17,458 nt of DNA, taken from contig JALQUD010000010.1 of NCBI GenBank assembly GCA_023268595.1, forward strand, positions 1 through 17,458, written 5' to 3'. The notes beneath the pieces are model-generated. The model was not told the origin of the DNA and ran no database searches. It saw only the letters and a program-made list of their open reading frames with translations. The stretch's first letter is position 1; every line of letters begins with the position of its first letter. Origin of the DNA: Candidatus Saccharimonadia bacterium. GTDB lineage: Bacteria; Patescibacteriota; Saccharimonadia; Saccharimonadales; UBA4665. The translations under genes and the position numbers were made by a program. Below, one piece after another: positions 1 to 7,196 of this stretch.

Positions 1-797
1 TAAACGCATGTCTCAGCCGTATCCACAAGCGAATGAGTAATAATTATAGTGTCGCCACCATCCGGCAAGTGGTACATTATGAAGCCGGCAAGTTCCTTAT
101 CGATGTACAATCCTAGAGCAGATAAACCAAGATCATGTGCGGACATGATGGCGAGCTCTATCGTGTTATTGACATGTTTGGCTGCGCTATTTATGAAACC
201 TTTACCATTCCAATCTTGAGCAATTTTCAAGAAAGCCTGACGTGCTTCTAAAGTCTCCAAATTAACCGGTCGAACATCGACTGTCCGGTTACTATTGCGG
301 CGCATAAACTGCTTTATTCGTACACGGAACAGGCCGGGTAGTGCCTTTACGTCGGTGAGTTTATCGAGCTGCACTACGTACTCATCAAAATCGCGCTCAC
401 CGTCAAATATAAACAACTCATGATGGCTTACTGACGCTATCACCGCTTCTGGAACGTGCACTAATCTCGGCTGCTGTCCAACCGACCGTTGCCAGTCAAA
501 TATCTGGCATATCGAGGAATCAACTTGATGATTGCCCAGCAAACTTATTCCAGACGACTTGTCATTGCCAGGCATCCAATACGAAATGACCAGATTATCA
601 TTCATGATTGCCACCGCTGGAACGTCGCCAGCATTCCACCGCACCATCAACGAATAGAACTGCGCATCGCCAACTGGCGGCAGGTGCTTTATGAACTGCT
701 CATACTGTTCACGGTCACCCATGCTCAGCTTTGAGAACTCAGGAAACTGTTTGAACGCTCCCCCGTTGGCACGCACCGCTGACTCAGCGCCTTTCAT
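1..797 (-). CDS. DUF2156 family protein, partial (3' end off the window)
   Basis: An open minus-strand frame runs from ATG at 797 to the window edge, about 265 codons, with no stop. The protein opens with a segment resembling the starts of the three genes upstream (FKQFPEFSKL, then LPPVGD), then NLVISYWMPG, a central DFDEYVVQL segment followed by a basic stretch (RVRIKQFMRRN), and LGLYIDKELAGFIMYHL near the break. This is the layout of DUF2156, the GNAT-like fold also found as the catalytic C-terminal domain of lysyl-phosphatidylglycerol synthases. The conserved C-terminal block (DLG, LR.LK, P..Y.RK in the siblings) lies beyond the edge. The start overlaps the stop of the upstream gene as ATGA, implying translational coupling, and GAGGTG about eight bases before ATG can serve as ribosome binding site. 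Fourth member of a tandem paralog array; substrate unknown. Confidence 0.85.
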   Translation of the reverse strand, partial: MKGAESAVRANGGAFKQFPEFSKLSMGDREQYEQFIKHLPPVGDAQFYSLMVRWNAGDVPAVAIMNDNLVISYWMPGNDKSSGISLLGNHQVDSSICQIFDWQRSVGQQPRLVHVPEAVIASVSHHELFIFDGERDFDEYVVQLDKLTDVKALPGLFRVRIKQFMRRNSNRTVDVRPVNLETLEARQAFLKIAQDWNGKGFINSAAKHVNNTIELAIMSAHDLGLSALGLYIDKELAGFIMYHLPDGGDTIIITHSLVDTAETCV

Positions 798-1777
798 CGC
801 AAAACCACCTCACTAGCATAAGCCGGCTCCAGCTTGTATTTGCGGAAGTAGTCGGCCGGGCCAAGCGCTAGTTTAAGTGACCGCATATACTGTGAACCCA
901 AGTCGGATTCCATATTGATGAAGTCCATGCCGTCTTCCTGGAAGACGCCGGCGAACATGCAGAAGCCATACTCGAAAGTGCCCACATAGAGAGTGTTGGC
1001 TCTGCCGTTAGTGATGACGGCGTACTTGCCGTCGGCAGAAACATAGTATAAGCAGAATCCCTGTAGCTCACCATCAACGAAAATGCATAGGTTACGTATC
1101 CCGAGCGCAGCGTGGTCCTTGATGGCGACTCGGATTGAGTCGCGCTCCATCGCGACGCTTTCATTCAACCGGTCCGTCTGACGCCAGCTATCGACAGCAT
1201 CCAACAATGTCCGCACATTATCCGGTTCGGTCAGGTTAATTGATCTGATGGTCACGCTCTTACCGGTTGTCGCACGCAAAAATGCACCCAACCGTTTGCG
1301 GCGCACCACGTCGATATTCGCCAGTGGATAGAAATCGCTGATGCGGTATATGTATTCGTCAAACTCACGTTCCGGGGTGCACAGGAACATGTCGGGATGC
1401 TCCACCCGGGATATCACGAACTCAGGCACGTGCGTGATCATCGGCCTGGCGCCTTGACTAGCCTGCCAATCGAAGATTTCGCAGATTGACTGCTCGACAT
1501 CACTGGAACCGACTAATGACAGACCCGAGACATCCTCCATGCCTGGCATCCAATATGAGATGACCAGATTGCCGTTCAGCTCAGATACCGCGCATGCATC
1601 CAAGCTGTTCCACCAGAACATCAGCGTAGGGAAACCAAGATCAGATAGCGGCGGCAGATCCTTTGCCACCGACTCATACTTTTCGCGGTCGTTGATCGTC
1701 AGTTTCGAAAATTCAGGGAACTGTTTAAAAACGCCCTTCGGGCTGGTATTGAGCAGGTCGCGCGAGCGGGCGTTCAT
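794..1777 (-). CDS. DUF2156 family acyltransferase-like protein (third of four paralogs)
   Basis: 327 residues. Family signatures seen: FKQFPEFSKLTI near residue 18, NLVISYWMPG, FDEYIYRISDF followed by a basic RRKRLGAFLR stretch, LCIFVDGELQGFCLYY, and a C-terminal block with ESDLG, RSLKLALGP and YFRKYKLEP. This order matches DUF2156, whose known relatives are GNAT-fold lysyl/alanyl-phosphatidylglycerol synthase domains that take an aminoacyl group from tRNA. No membrane segment is visible, so unlike MprF it is probably soluble or peripheral. The start overlaps the upstream stop as ATGA and its own stop overlaps the next start in the same way, so the array is translationally coupled. The upstream sequence has a G run rather than a clear Shine-Dalgarno. 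Family call is firm; reaction and acceptor are unknown. Confidence 0.88.
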   Translation of the reverse strand: MNARSRDLLNTSPKGVFKQFPEFSKLTINDREKYESVAKDLPPLSDLGFPTLMFWWNSLDACAVSELNGNLVISYWMPGMEDVSGLSLVGSSDVEQSICEIFDWQASQGARPMITHVPEFVISRVEHPDMFLCTPEREFDEYIYRISDFYPLANIDVVRRKRLGAFLRATTGKSVTIRSINLTEPDNVRTLLDAVDSWRQTDRLNESVAMERDSIRVAIKDHAALGIRNLCIFVDGELQGFCLYYVSADGKYAVITNGRANTLYVGTFEYGFCMFAGVFQEDGMDFINMESDLGSQYMRSLKLALGPADYFRKYKLEPAYASEVVLR

Positions 1778-2739
1778 CGCAAGACCCCCGGAGAGCCGGC
1801 GGCAGGCTCAATCAGGAACTTACGGTAATAGTGACTTGGCTGCAGACTGAGCTTAAGTGCGCGTAGCGGCTGGAGACCGAAGTCGCAGACCACGTTGAAA
1901 AACATGACCCCCTCCTCGGCCAACTCCTTTGCGAACCGGTAGGCCGCATAATCGAACATATGGGGATAATCAGAGCTGGTCCGCAGGTTCTGGATATTAA
2001 CGTTAGCGCCGCCATTGGAAAGGTAAAAGAATACGAAAGCCTGTAGCTTGCCGTCCACGAACAAGCTTAAGCTTCGGATTCCTATCGAGTCACCATGCTC
2101 CATGAGCGTCCGTATGTTCTGGTCGGAGTACGTCGAGAACTCATTACCTTTAGCGTCACGAGACCATTGCCTAAGGGCTTGCGAGATCAACTCCCGATCC
2201 GAACCGGATGTCAAATCAAACGGACGGATTTCAACCGTACGGCCCGTCAACCGCTTGTCGGTCGACGCAGTCCTGCTTCGCCGAGGTTCGGTAAACTTCG
2301 ATGGATCCGTCAGATGATCGGATGGCACTACGTATTCATCGAATTCCGGCATCGGTGTTATGTGGAATATCTCCGGGTGATGCAGCGCAGCCACCGTGAA
2401 ATCGGACACCTGCACCAGCCTGACCGGCTCGCCGCGCTCACGTAAGTGGTCCATGACCGCGCACAGAGTCTGGTCGACATGATCAGTACCAACCACACTC
2501 ATGCCGCTCGCACTTTCAACGCCAGGAATCCAGTAAGGCACGACCAGATTGTTACCGTGCCGCGACACCGAGATGTTCCCGAATGAGTTCCACCAGCTCA
2601 TGAGGCTGGTGAACGAAATGTCATCAACCGGCGGGAACCGCGAGATGAAACGGTCGTATGCCGGCTTGTCCTCGAGCGTGAGCTTGGTGAATATCGGGAA
2701 CTCGCTGAAGCGGCTTAGGGTTAGCGTGTCGTTAGTCAT
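1774..2739 (-). CDS. DUF2156 family acyltransferase-like protein (second of four paralogs)
   Basis: 321 residues. Starts FSEFPIFTKLTLEDKPAYDR (about residues 11-30), then NLVVPYWIPG, EFDEYVVP, LSLFVDGKLQAFVFFYL and the C-terminal block CDFGLQPLRALKL...YYRKFLIEPA. The C-terminal motif of family relatives reads DLG; here it is DFG. The N-terminal coding DNA (2631-2709) is nearly identical to that of the upstream paralog although the rest is well diverged, suggesting recent gene conversion. The stop of the upstream gene lies 13 bases before this ATG with no clear ribosome binding site, so translation may rely on coupling. Known family relatives act as tRNA-dependent aminoacyl transferases; no such activity can be read from this sequence itself. 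Confidence 0.88.
   Translation of the reverse strand: MTNDTLTLSRFSEFPIFTKLTLEDKPAYDRFISRFPPVDDISFTSLMSWWNSFGNISVSRHGNNLVVPYWIPGVESASGMSVVGTDHVDQTLCAVMDHLRERGEPVRLVQVSDFTVAALHHPEIFHITPMPEFDEYVVPSDHLTDPSKFTEPRRSRTASTDKRLTGRTVEIRPFDLTSGSDRELISQALRQWSRDAKGNEFSTYSDQNIRTLMEHGDSIGIRSLSLFVDGKLQAFVFFYLSNGGANVNIQNLRTSSDYPHMFDYAAYRFAKELAEEGVMFFNVVCDFGLQPLRALKLSLQPSHYYRKFLIEPAAGSPGVLR
2631..2709. repeat. 79-bp near-identical segment shared with 3598-3676
   Basis: Direct comparison shows 77 of 79 bases identical between the N-terminal coding segments of the two adjacent DUF2156 genes, including synonymous positions, while flanking sequence is clearly diverged. Recent gene conversion or selective retention after duplication would explain it. 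Confidence 0.85.
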
Positions 2740-2752
2740 GTTGAGCTGTCTT

Positions 2753-3718
2753 TTAGATTGGTTGTGGCGCAGGTTCGATAATAAACTTACGGAAGTAACG
2801 CGAAGGGCCGAACTGGAGCTTCAGGCGGCGCAGGTTCGGCAAACCCAAGTCAAATGATATGTTGATGTATTTAACGCCGTGCTTGAGCATCCATTCCGCA
2901 AAGGCATAAATCATGAAGTCGTACGTGTTTGGAATATCGTACGACACTTTGGCATGCGTGAAGATAACGTACTCCGGATCATGACTACGAGTAAACAGGA
3001 TGTAAGCCTGCAACTCGTCATCGACGAACAGACATAAGCTTTCGGTGCCGAGTGTTTCAGCACTCATAAGCATATTCTGCAGCGTTCCCGACGAATGCGT
3101 GACCAGCTCGTTGATGGTTCCTTCGTTCGGCCAACGGTTAGCCGCCTCGATGAGCAAAGCGACGTTGGCTTCGTCGCGCAGATCGAGCTGCCGCACGTCG
3201 GCGTTCCTGCCGGCGGTCCTGGCCGCGAACTGAGCTACGCGTTTCGCCAGATGCTCGGAGGTCTTATTCGGCTGGGTATACGTGGCTATATCAAGTATGT
3301 ATTCGTCATACTCAGGCATTGGCACGAAGTTGAACATCTCCGGGTACCGGATGTGTGGCAGTAAAAATTCGGATACATGCACCAACCGCGGCTCGTCACC
3401 CTTCTGACGCTGCATGTCAAACACGGCACAGATAGTCTCGTCCAGATCGATCGTACCCACGATGCCAAGCCCCGATTCACTACCCGACCCTGGTAGCCAG
3501 TACGAAATGATGAGATTATCGTTCAGATGTGAGACGGACGCGACATCCGACGCGCCCCACCAGCTGACAAGCGATGCGAATGAGATATCATCTATGGGCG
3601 GGAACCGCGAGATGAACCGGTCGTATGCCGGCTTGTCCTCGAGCGTGAGCTTGGTGAATACCGGGAACTCGCTGAACAAGCCCGCCGAAGTGCTATCGAC
3701 AGACTTGCTCTGGGCCAT
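2753..3718 (-). CDS. DUF2156 family acyltransferase-like protein (first of four paralogs)
   Basis: 321 residues. N-terminal FSEFPVFTKLTLEDKPAYDR (15-34), NLIISYWLPG (68-77), YDEYILDI (137-144) followed by a basic segment ending KRVAQFAARTAG, LCLFVDDELQAYILF (228-242), and the C-terminal signature SFDLG (288-292), LRRLKL (296-301), GPSRYFRKFIIEPA (304-317). These match DUF2156 in order and spacing. ATG overlaps the TAA of the upstream HTH-methyltransferase gene by one base (TAATG), so the two proteins are translationally coupled and probably work in one process. No signal peptide or membrane helix is apparent. It could be an aminoacyl-tRNA-dependent transferase acting on a lipid, a peptide or a small molecule; the sequence does not say which. 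Confidence 0.9.
   Translation of the reverse strand: MAQSKSVDSTSAGLFSEFPVFTKLTLEDKPAYDRFISRFPPIDDISFASLVSWWGASDVASVSHLNDNLIISYWLPGSGSESGLGIVGTIDLDETICAVFDMQRQKGDEPRLVHVSEFLLPHIRYPEMFNFVPMPEYDEYILDIATYTQPNKTSEHLAKRVAQFAARTAGRNADVRQLDLRDEANVALLIEAANRWPNEGTINELVTHSSGTLQNMLMSAETLGTESLCLFVDDELQAYILFTRSHDPEYVIFTHAKVSYDIPNTYDFMIYAFAEWMLKHGVKYINISFDLGLPNLRRLKLQFGPSRYFRKFIIEPAPQPI
3598..3676. repeat. 79-bp near-identical segment, second copy
   Basis: Partner of the repeat at 2631-2709, in the same orientation. It encodes the FSEFP to SRFPP region of the first DUF2156 paralog. Confidence 0.85.
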
Positions 3719-4962
3719 TAGATTGGGTTCCTAGAAGTCGACTGAGACACTCTAGGCTTACTGATCGTAAGCATCAGCTCTTGGTCTAAGCTTTGGGCAC
3801 TCATCAACAATTCAAGTCCTGAATTTTCAAGAATTTTGACGAACTCAGCATCAGTAGGAGAATGAGCAAACCACATCATGATTGACGTGCCTTTTTCGAA
3901 ATAAACCTCTTTCCTTTTGCCAAGAACTTCAAAATTTAGAGTGAGATCTACTTTGAGTACGATTCTCAATATCTTCCTGCGCAGAGATTCATTGAACTCT
4001 TGTATGACATCATAGAAAGAATCTTCAACTCCGAGCTTATCAAGGAGATCTTTTCTCCTAAAACCAATCATAGACGTGTCATTCTTGGTATTGAAGTCAA
4101 AGAAGCTTCGTGATTGAGGAGTGTCCCGCTTGTCAGTGGTAATTAAGATATCGTCTTTAGACATGCTCGCATTCAGGTTTTCAAGTACACGCTGCTGACT
4201 ATCGAAGTTAGCTATCACTGCAGCCGCAAGAATGAAAATGTTAACCGTATTCTCTCCGGTAGAAACGTTGCTATCCGTAGTGATAAGGCCAAGTGATTGA
4301 CGCTTAATATCAATCAAGCAGCGTTCCATCTTTACTGAACCACTGAACCAGCGATCGATATTACGGCCAGCCACATCAAGCATGTCTTTACTAATATCAG
4401 CTGCGATAAACCGATTGAGCTTTCCGCTTGCTTTAATCCGGGACAATAAGTCATGGATTGCGATGTTATTACCGACGCACACATTCACCACGTTCACATG
4501 ATCGTACTTCTCGATAAGCGCATCAAGATACGCATAGTTGAGCTTCAAAGTCTCTATGGAATTAGTAATGACATTACCGTTTTTGGCAGCGTGCAGCTCC
4601 ATGAGATATTCATCCCAATACTCTGCGGAATTACCGAAGTATGTGTAGTCCCATGGCAATTCGTGGTTTTTCTCAAGGGAGTTGATAATGTCTACCACTT
4701 GATCCGGAGAGTAAGTCTCGTAAAAACTGCGGTTCGGTTCGACCGACTTGGATGAGCGGCTATTACGATACTTCTTGCCATGGTCGGCCAGTGATTCCAA
4801 GATAGCGTTGTTCGCGACCGAGTTGGCTACGTAGTAACGGCCTTTGGCCTCGTGAAGTTTCAAGTCGACCTTACCCTTGAGGCTAGCTTCGACCCAGTTG
4901 CGGACAGTGCGGTCCGAAACGTTGTATTCTTTGACTAGTTGGCTGTACTTGTAATACTTCAT
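3718..4962 (-). CDS. HTH domain fused to EgtD-like SAM-dependent methyltransferase
   Basis: 414 residues. Residues 1-47 form a MerR/excisionase-like helix-turn-helix (YSQLVKEYNVSDRTVRNWVE) with a small basic wing (GRYYVAN). The rest resembles histidine-specific SAM methyltransferases (EgtD-like, Methyltransf_33): YSPDQVVDIINSL near 84-96, a Rossmann SAM motif VVNVCVGNNIAIHDLL (158-173), the acidic strand FIAADIS (185-191), and FILAAAVIANF where relatives carry a conserved LGS..GNF segment. The glutamate and serine that bind histidine in mycobacterial EgtD are not evident in the aligned region (GTSIMMWFAH, about 359-368), so the substrate is probably not plain histidine. It is AT-richer than the housekeeping genes of the window. 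First gene of the operon with four DUF2156 paralogs; an extended -10 lies nine bases upstream of ATG. The fused DNA-binding domain suggests it may regulate its own operon. Confidence 0.78.
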   Translation of the reverse strand: MKYYKYSQLVKEYNVSDRTVRNWVEASLKGKVDLKLHEAKGRYYVANSVANNAILESLADHGKKYRNSRSSKSVEPNRSFYETYSPDQVVDIINSLEKNHELPWDYTYFGNSAEYWDEYLMELHAAKNGNVITNSIETLKLNYAYLDALIEKYDHVNVVNVCVGNNIAIHDLLSRIKASGKLNRFIAADISKDMLDVAGRNIDRWFSGSVKMERCLIDIKRQSLGLITTDSNVSTGENTVNIFILAAAVIANFDSQQRVLENLNASMSKDDILITTDKRDTPQSRSFFDFNTKNDTSMIGFRRKDLLDKLGVEDSFYDVIQEFNESLRRKILRIVLKVDLTLNFEVLGKRKEVYFEKGTSIMMWFAHSPTDAEFVKILENSGLELLMSAQSLDQELMLTISKPRVSQSTSRNPI

Positions 4963-4971
4963 ATTCGAGTT

Positions 4972-4980
4972 ATTATACCA
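4972..4980 (-). promoter_or_regulatory. Extended -10 promoter of the HTH-methyltransferase/DUF2156 operon
   Basis: On the minus strand TGG is followed by a consensus TATAAT, nine bases before ATG. The expected start point lies two to three bases before the codon, so the mRNA would be almost leaderless. No convincing -35 is seen, consistent with an extended -10 element. Confidence 0.7.
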
Positions 4981-5109
4981 TGTGATAATAAAAATTCATA
5001 TCGCTTACGGCGTTTTCTTCATGCAACCTTACCATTCGTGTGGCCACGGCAAGCCCGGCACTTTGCAAGATGAACGGATATGATATGTGTAGAGGAGTAA
5101 GTCGTTGGC

Positions 5110-5164
5110 GGCGGCCGGGATGGAAGGATGGCGTGTAAACACCTCGATATCCAGCCCGGCCGCC
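5110..5164. repeat. Long hairpin downstream of the 162-residue gene
   Basis: GGCGGCCGGG (5110-5119) is the exact complement of CCCGGCCGCC (5155-5164), a ten-pair GC stem; the loop contains a smaller hairpin around GTGTAAACAC. There is no T-run on either side, so this is not a classical intrinsic terminator, though it may stabilise the 3' end of the minus-strand transcript. The rest of the 4981-5173 gap shows nothing further that I recognise except a possible plus-strand TATGAT box at 5079-5084. Confidence 0.55.
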
Positions 5165-5173
5165 TGCCGTGGT

Positions 5174-5662
5174 TCAGGTAAAGCCGCACGTGCCACCAGC
5201 CCTGAACAGCAGCCTGCCGATCAGATTACCGCGACGATAACATCGCTTATACTGGCCGATGATGTCGTTGGCCGTCAGTACCACGAACTGGCCGCGCCGG
5301 AGCGCACGCTTCAGTAGCCTGAATTCGATCTCGAACCTCACCATACGGACGAACGCCCGTAGATAACCGGCTTCGGTTCGACGCTGCGGCTGCAGTACAT
5401 ACGTGCGACGCTCCATCACGGCCTTATGGACACTCTTCCACGAATCGTAGTCACGGGCGACCACTTCCAGCCAGTCCTGGCGGTAATACACGTTTGTCAC
5501 CTGGTCCAGGGATGCCGCATACAGCGTGAGCTTCAGCGTAGCATCGTTGCGGGCCACGTCCAGGTACGTACCACCTATCCAGTAGCGTCTTGACTTGTAC
5601 GACTGGCGCTCCCAGGCCAATTCACCGTCGGATCCGTACTGTTCCTTGCCGCGTTCGTACAT
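5174..5662 (-). CDS. Hypothetical basic protein
   Basis: 162 residues; family not recognised. ATG at 5662 is preceded by a strong AAGGAG six to seven bases upstream, which fixes the start. The N-terminal half is rich in aromatic and charged residues (YKSRRYWIGGTYLDVARND); the middle is Arg-rich (MERRTYVLQPQRR); the C-terminal part has an amphipathic basic stretch (EFRLLKRALRRGQFVVL) and ends with Cys- and Arg-containing segments. No signal peptide or clear membrane helix. Strongly basic, so nucleic-acid or acidic-lipid binding is possible but unproven. It sits between the two HTH-methyltransferase genes inside a pair of 13-bp inverted repeats, is more GC-rich than those neighbours, and has its own extended -10 about 80 bases upstream, so it may be a later insertion into the cluster. 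Confidence 0.7.
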   Translation of the reverse strand: MYERGKEQYGSDGELAWERQSYKSRRYWIGGTYLDVARNDATLKLTLYAASLDQVTNVYYRQDWLEVVARDYDSWKSVHKAVMERRTYVLQPQRRTEAGYLRAFVRMVRFEIEFRLLKRALRRGQFVVLTANDIIGQYKRCYRRGNLIGRLLFRAGGTCGFT

Positions 5663-5739
5663 TGAACACTCCTTGGATAAGTACTCGCTCGGCCGACTTA
5701 CTCCTCACGACATCTGAGATGAACTCACTGTCAACGTAT

Positions 5740-5748
5740 ATTATAACA
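5740..5748 (-). promoter_or_regulatory. Extended -10 promoter of the hypothetical basic protein gene
   Basis: TGT plus a consensus TATAAT on the minus strand. The predicted start near 5733 leaves a leader of about 70 bases carrying AAGGAG before ATG, in contrast to the leaderless pattern of most genes here. A TTGACA at 5734-5729 has no good partner box at 16-18 bases. Confidence 0.55.
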
Positions 5749-5756
5749 TAAAACGG

Positions 5757-7016
5757 CTAGTATTTAATACTGCCAAGAGGTCCCTTTACGTTCTTAACGT
5801 CAACTGTGTAGATGTTCAGTATGTAATTGTGCTCCTTTGTCATACTGGAGTGAAGCATGACGAAACCTGACTTCTGATGAGTATCCAGGACTTCTAATGC
5901 CGTCATGTGCCAAACTCTTAACAGCAGGATGGTATCCCCTTTATCGAGCAGGACTTTACGGCTACTGTCTTCAAATTTAAAGTCTATGGTAAGAGGGGCA
6001 TTCAACCTTATGCGGACATATCGCATACGATGGACAGAGTCATAGCCCATTTCAACGGTATATAGAGATTCATCAATGTTAAGCAGGTCTATGATAAACC
6101 GGTGGTTCGGTGACAAACCTTCGTTATTGTCGCGCTTGGGATGAAAATCAAAGTATTGACGCGTAGCTTCAGTGTCGGCCTTGCCGGAAAATATGAATAA
6201 GTCGTTCTGTCCTATACTGCCATATACACCCTTAATGACATCTGAGTAATTTCGGAAGTTTACCGGAGTGTCGCCAAGCAATAATGCGAGATTGGTAATA
6301 TTATCAGCGTCTTTGCTCAACCGATCATCCACCAGCAAATCATCGAAACGCTCGAATCCTATATCTCTTATATGACCCTCAAATACCACTTCATCACCGA
6401 ACCAGCTCTTGATATTCTTCTCAGCAATATCCAGCATAGCCTGGCTGATGTCGATAGCAATATATCTATTGAGCTTCCCTTGATCTAACAGATGTTTCAG
6501 TAAGTCTTTTACCGGAAGCGCATTGCCTACACCGATATCGATTACGTTGATCTTAGTCCTATCCTCTAAAAGCCTATCTATAGAAGCTAGATTGGAGTCA
6601 ATTAGTGAGATCGTGCTTTTGAGGTTATTAGGCGTGCTTTCCTGCACCAGACGGTTCAACCAGTTATCCCAGTTTTCAGCGCCTTTATCCAAGTAATTGT
6701 ATTGCCGAGGTATTTCTCCATGCACATTGAGACTGGTAATAATATCGAGAATTTGCCTCCGACTAAAAATGTCGTAGAACTCAGGCTTAGGAGTAACCGT
6801 CTTATGAAAGCGGGCGTTGCGGTATTTCTTGCCCTGCTCTACCAGCTTTTCTACCGTCTCGATGTTGGACGGTTTGTTGGCGATGTACGTACGACTACCC
6901 TTTTCATACAACTCCAGGCTTAACTTGCCCTGCTTGGCGGCGTCGATCCAATTATGCACCGTCTTGAGCGAGACATGGTATTTATTGACCAGTTCGGAGT
7001 GTTTGAAATACAGCAT
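5757..7016 (-). CDS. HTH domain fused to EgtD-like SAM-dependent methyltransferase (paralog)
   Basis: 419 residues, aligning with the 3718-4962 protein without gaps over roughly the first 210 residues. Helix-turn-helix at 1-47 (HSELVNKYHVSLKTVHNWID, then RTYIANKPSN), shared GKKYRN at 62-67, SAM motif INVIDIGVGNALPVKDLL (156-173), acidic strand YIAIDIS (185-191), and NLALLLGDTPVNFRNY at the position of the LGS..GNF segment of EgtD-like enzymes. As in its paralog, the EgtD substrate-binding glutamate and serine are not apparent (GDTILLLRVWH region). The product is likely a methyltransferase with a DNA-binding domain; substrate unknown. The start follows TATAAA directly with no spacer and no Shine-Dalgarno, so its own promoter is unclear; a weak TATTAA lies about 20 bases further upstream. 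AT-rich like its sibling. Confidence 0.78.
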   Translation of the reverse strand: MLYFKHSELVNKYHVSLKTVHNWIDAAKQGKLSLELYEKGSRTYIANKPSNIETVEKLVEQGKKYRNARFHKTVTPKPEFYDIFSRRQILDIITSLNVHGEIPRQYNYLDKGAENWDNWLNRLVQESTPNNLKSTISLIDSNLASIDRLLEDRTKINVIDIGVGNALPVKDLLKHLLDQGKLNRYIAIDISQAMLDIAEKNIKSWFGDEVVFEGHIRDIGFERFDDLLVDDRLSKDADNITNLALLLGDTPVNFRNYSDVIKGVYGSIGQNDLFIFSGKADTEATRQYFDFHPKRDNNEGLSPNHRFIIDLLNIDESLYTVEMGYDSVHRMRYVRIRLNAPLTIDFKFEDSSRKVLLDKGDTILLLRVWHMTALEVLDTHQKSGFVMLHSSMTKEHNYILNIYTVDVKNVKGPLGSIKY

Positions 7017-7111
7017 TTTATAGGGGTGGCGTGCTCTTAATAACGTGGCGGCGCGCGTGAAATTGATGTTAGCTCTTGTAGGCTACACAAAAAACATGTA
7101 GCATGGATAGT

Positions 7112-7127
7112 TAGAGAGCGCTCTCTA
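7112..7127. promoter_or_regulatory. Candidate operator, 16-bp perfect palindrome
   Basis: TAGAGAGCGCTCTCTA equals its own reverse complement. Position in a divergent intergenic region, upstream of a gene encoding an HTH protein, makes a dimeric repressor site plausible; the binding protein is unknown. Confidence 0.5.
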
Positions 7128-7181
7128 CGATTGAACATTCAATACCGAAATAACTAACATCCATTAGGTTAATTATCAGTA

Positions 7182-7196
7182 GGTACGAATCGTACC
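7182..7196. promoter_or_regulatory. Candidate operator, 15-bp palindrome
   Basis: GGTACGA and TCGTACC arms flank one central base. The loop is too small for an RNA hairpin, so a DNA-binding site is the better reading, although a short T-run follows. Confidence 0.4.

Larger units (their letters stand above)
5092..5706. repeat. 13-bp perfect inverted repeats flanking one ORF
   Basis: GAGGAGTAAGTCG at 5092-5104 recurs as its exact reverse complement at 5694-5706. The 615-bp segment encloses the 5174-5662 gene. The arms resemble short terminal inverted repeats, but no target-site duplication is seen outside them and no transposase is recognised inside. Confidence 0.55.

Noticed and set aside
489..734. 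Plus-strand 81-codon ORF near the left edge
   Set aside because: It lies opposite the partial DUF2156 gene, which continues a clear paralog array with ATGA coupling.
3718..4962. Assignment as true EgtD (ergothioneine synthesis)
   Set aside because: The fold matches but histidine-binding residues are not apparent, an HTH domain is fused, and no other ergothioneine genes are nearby.
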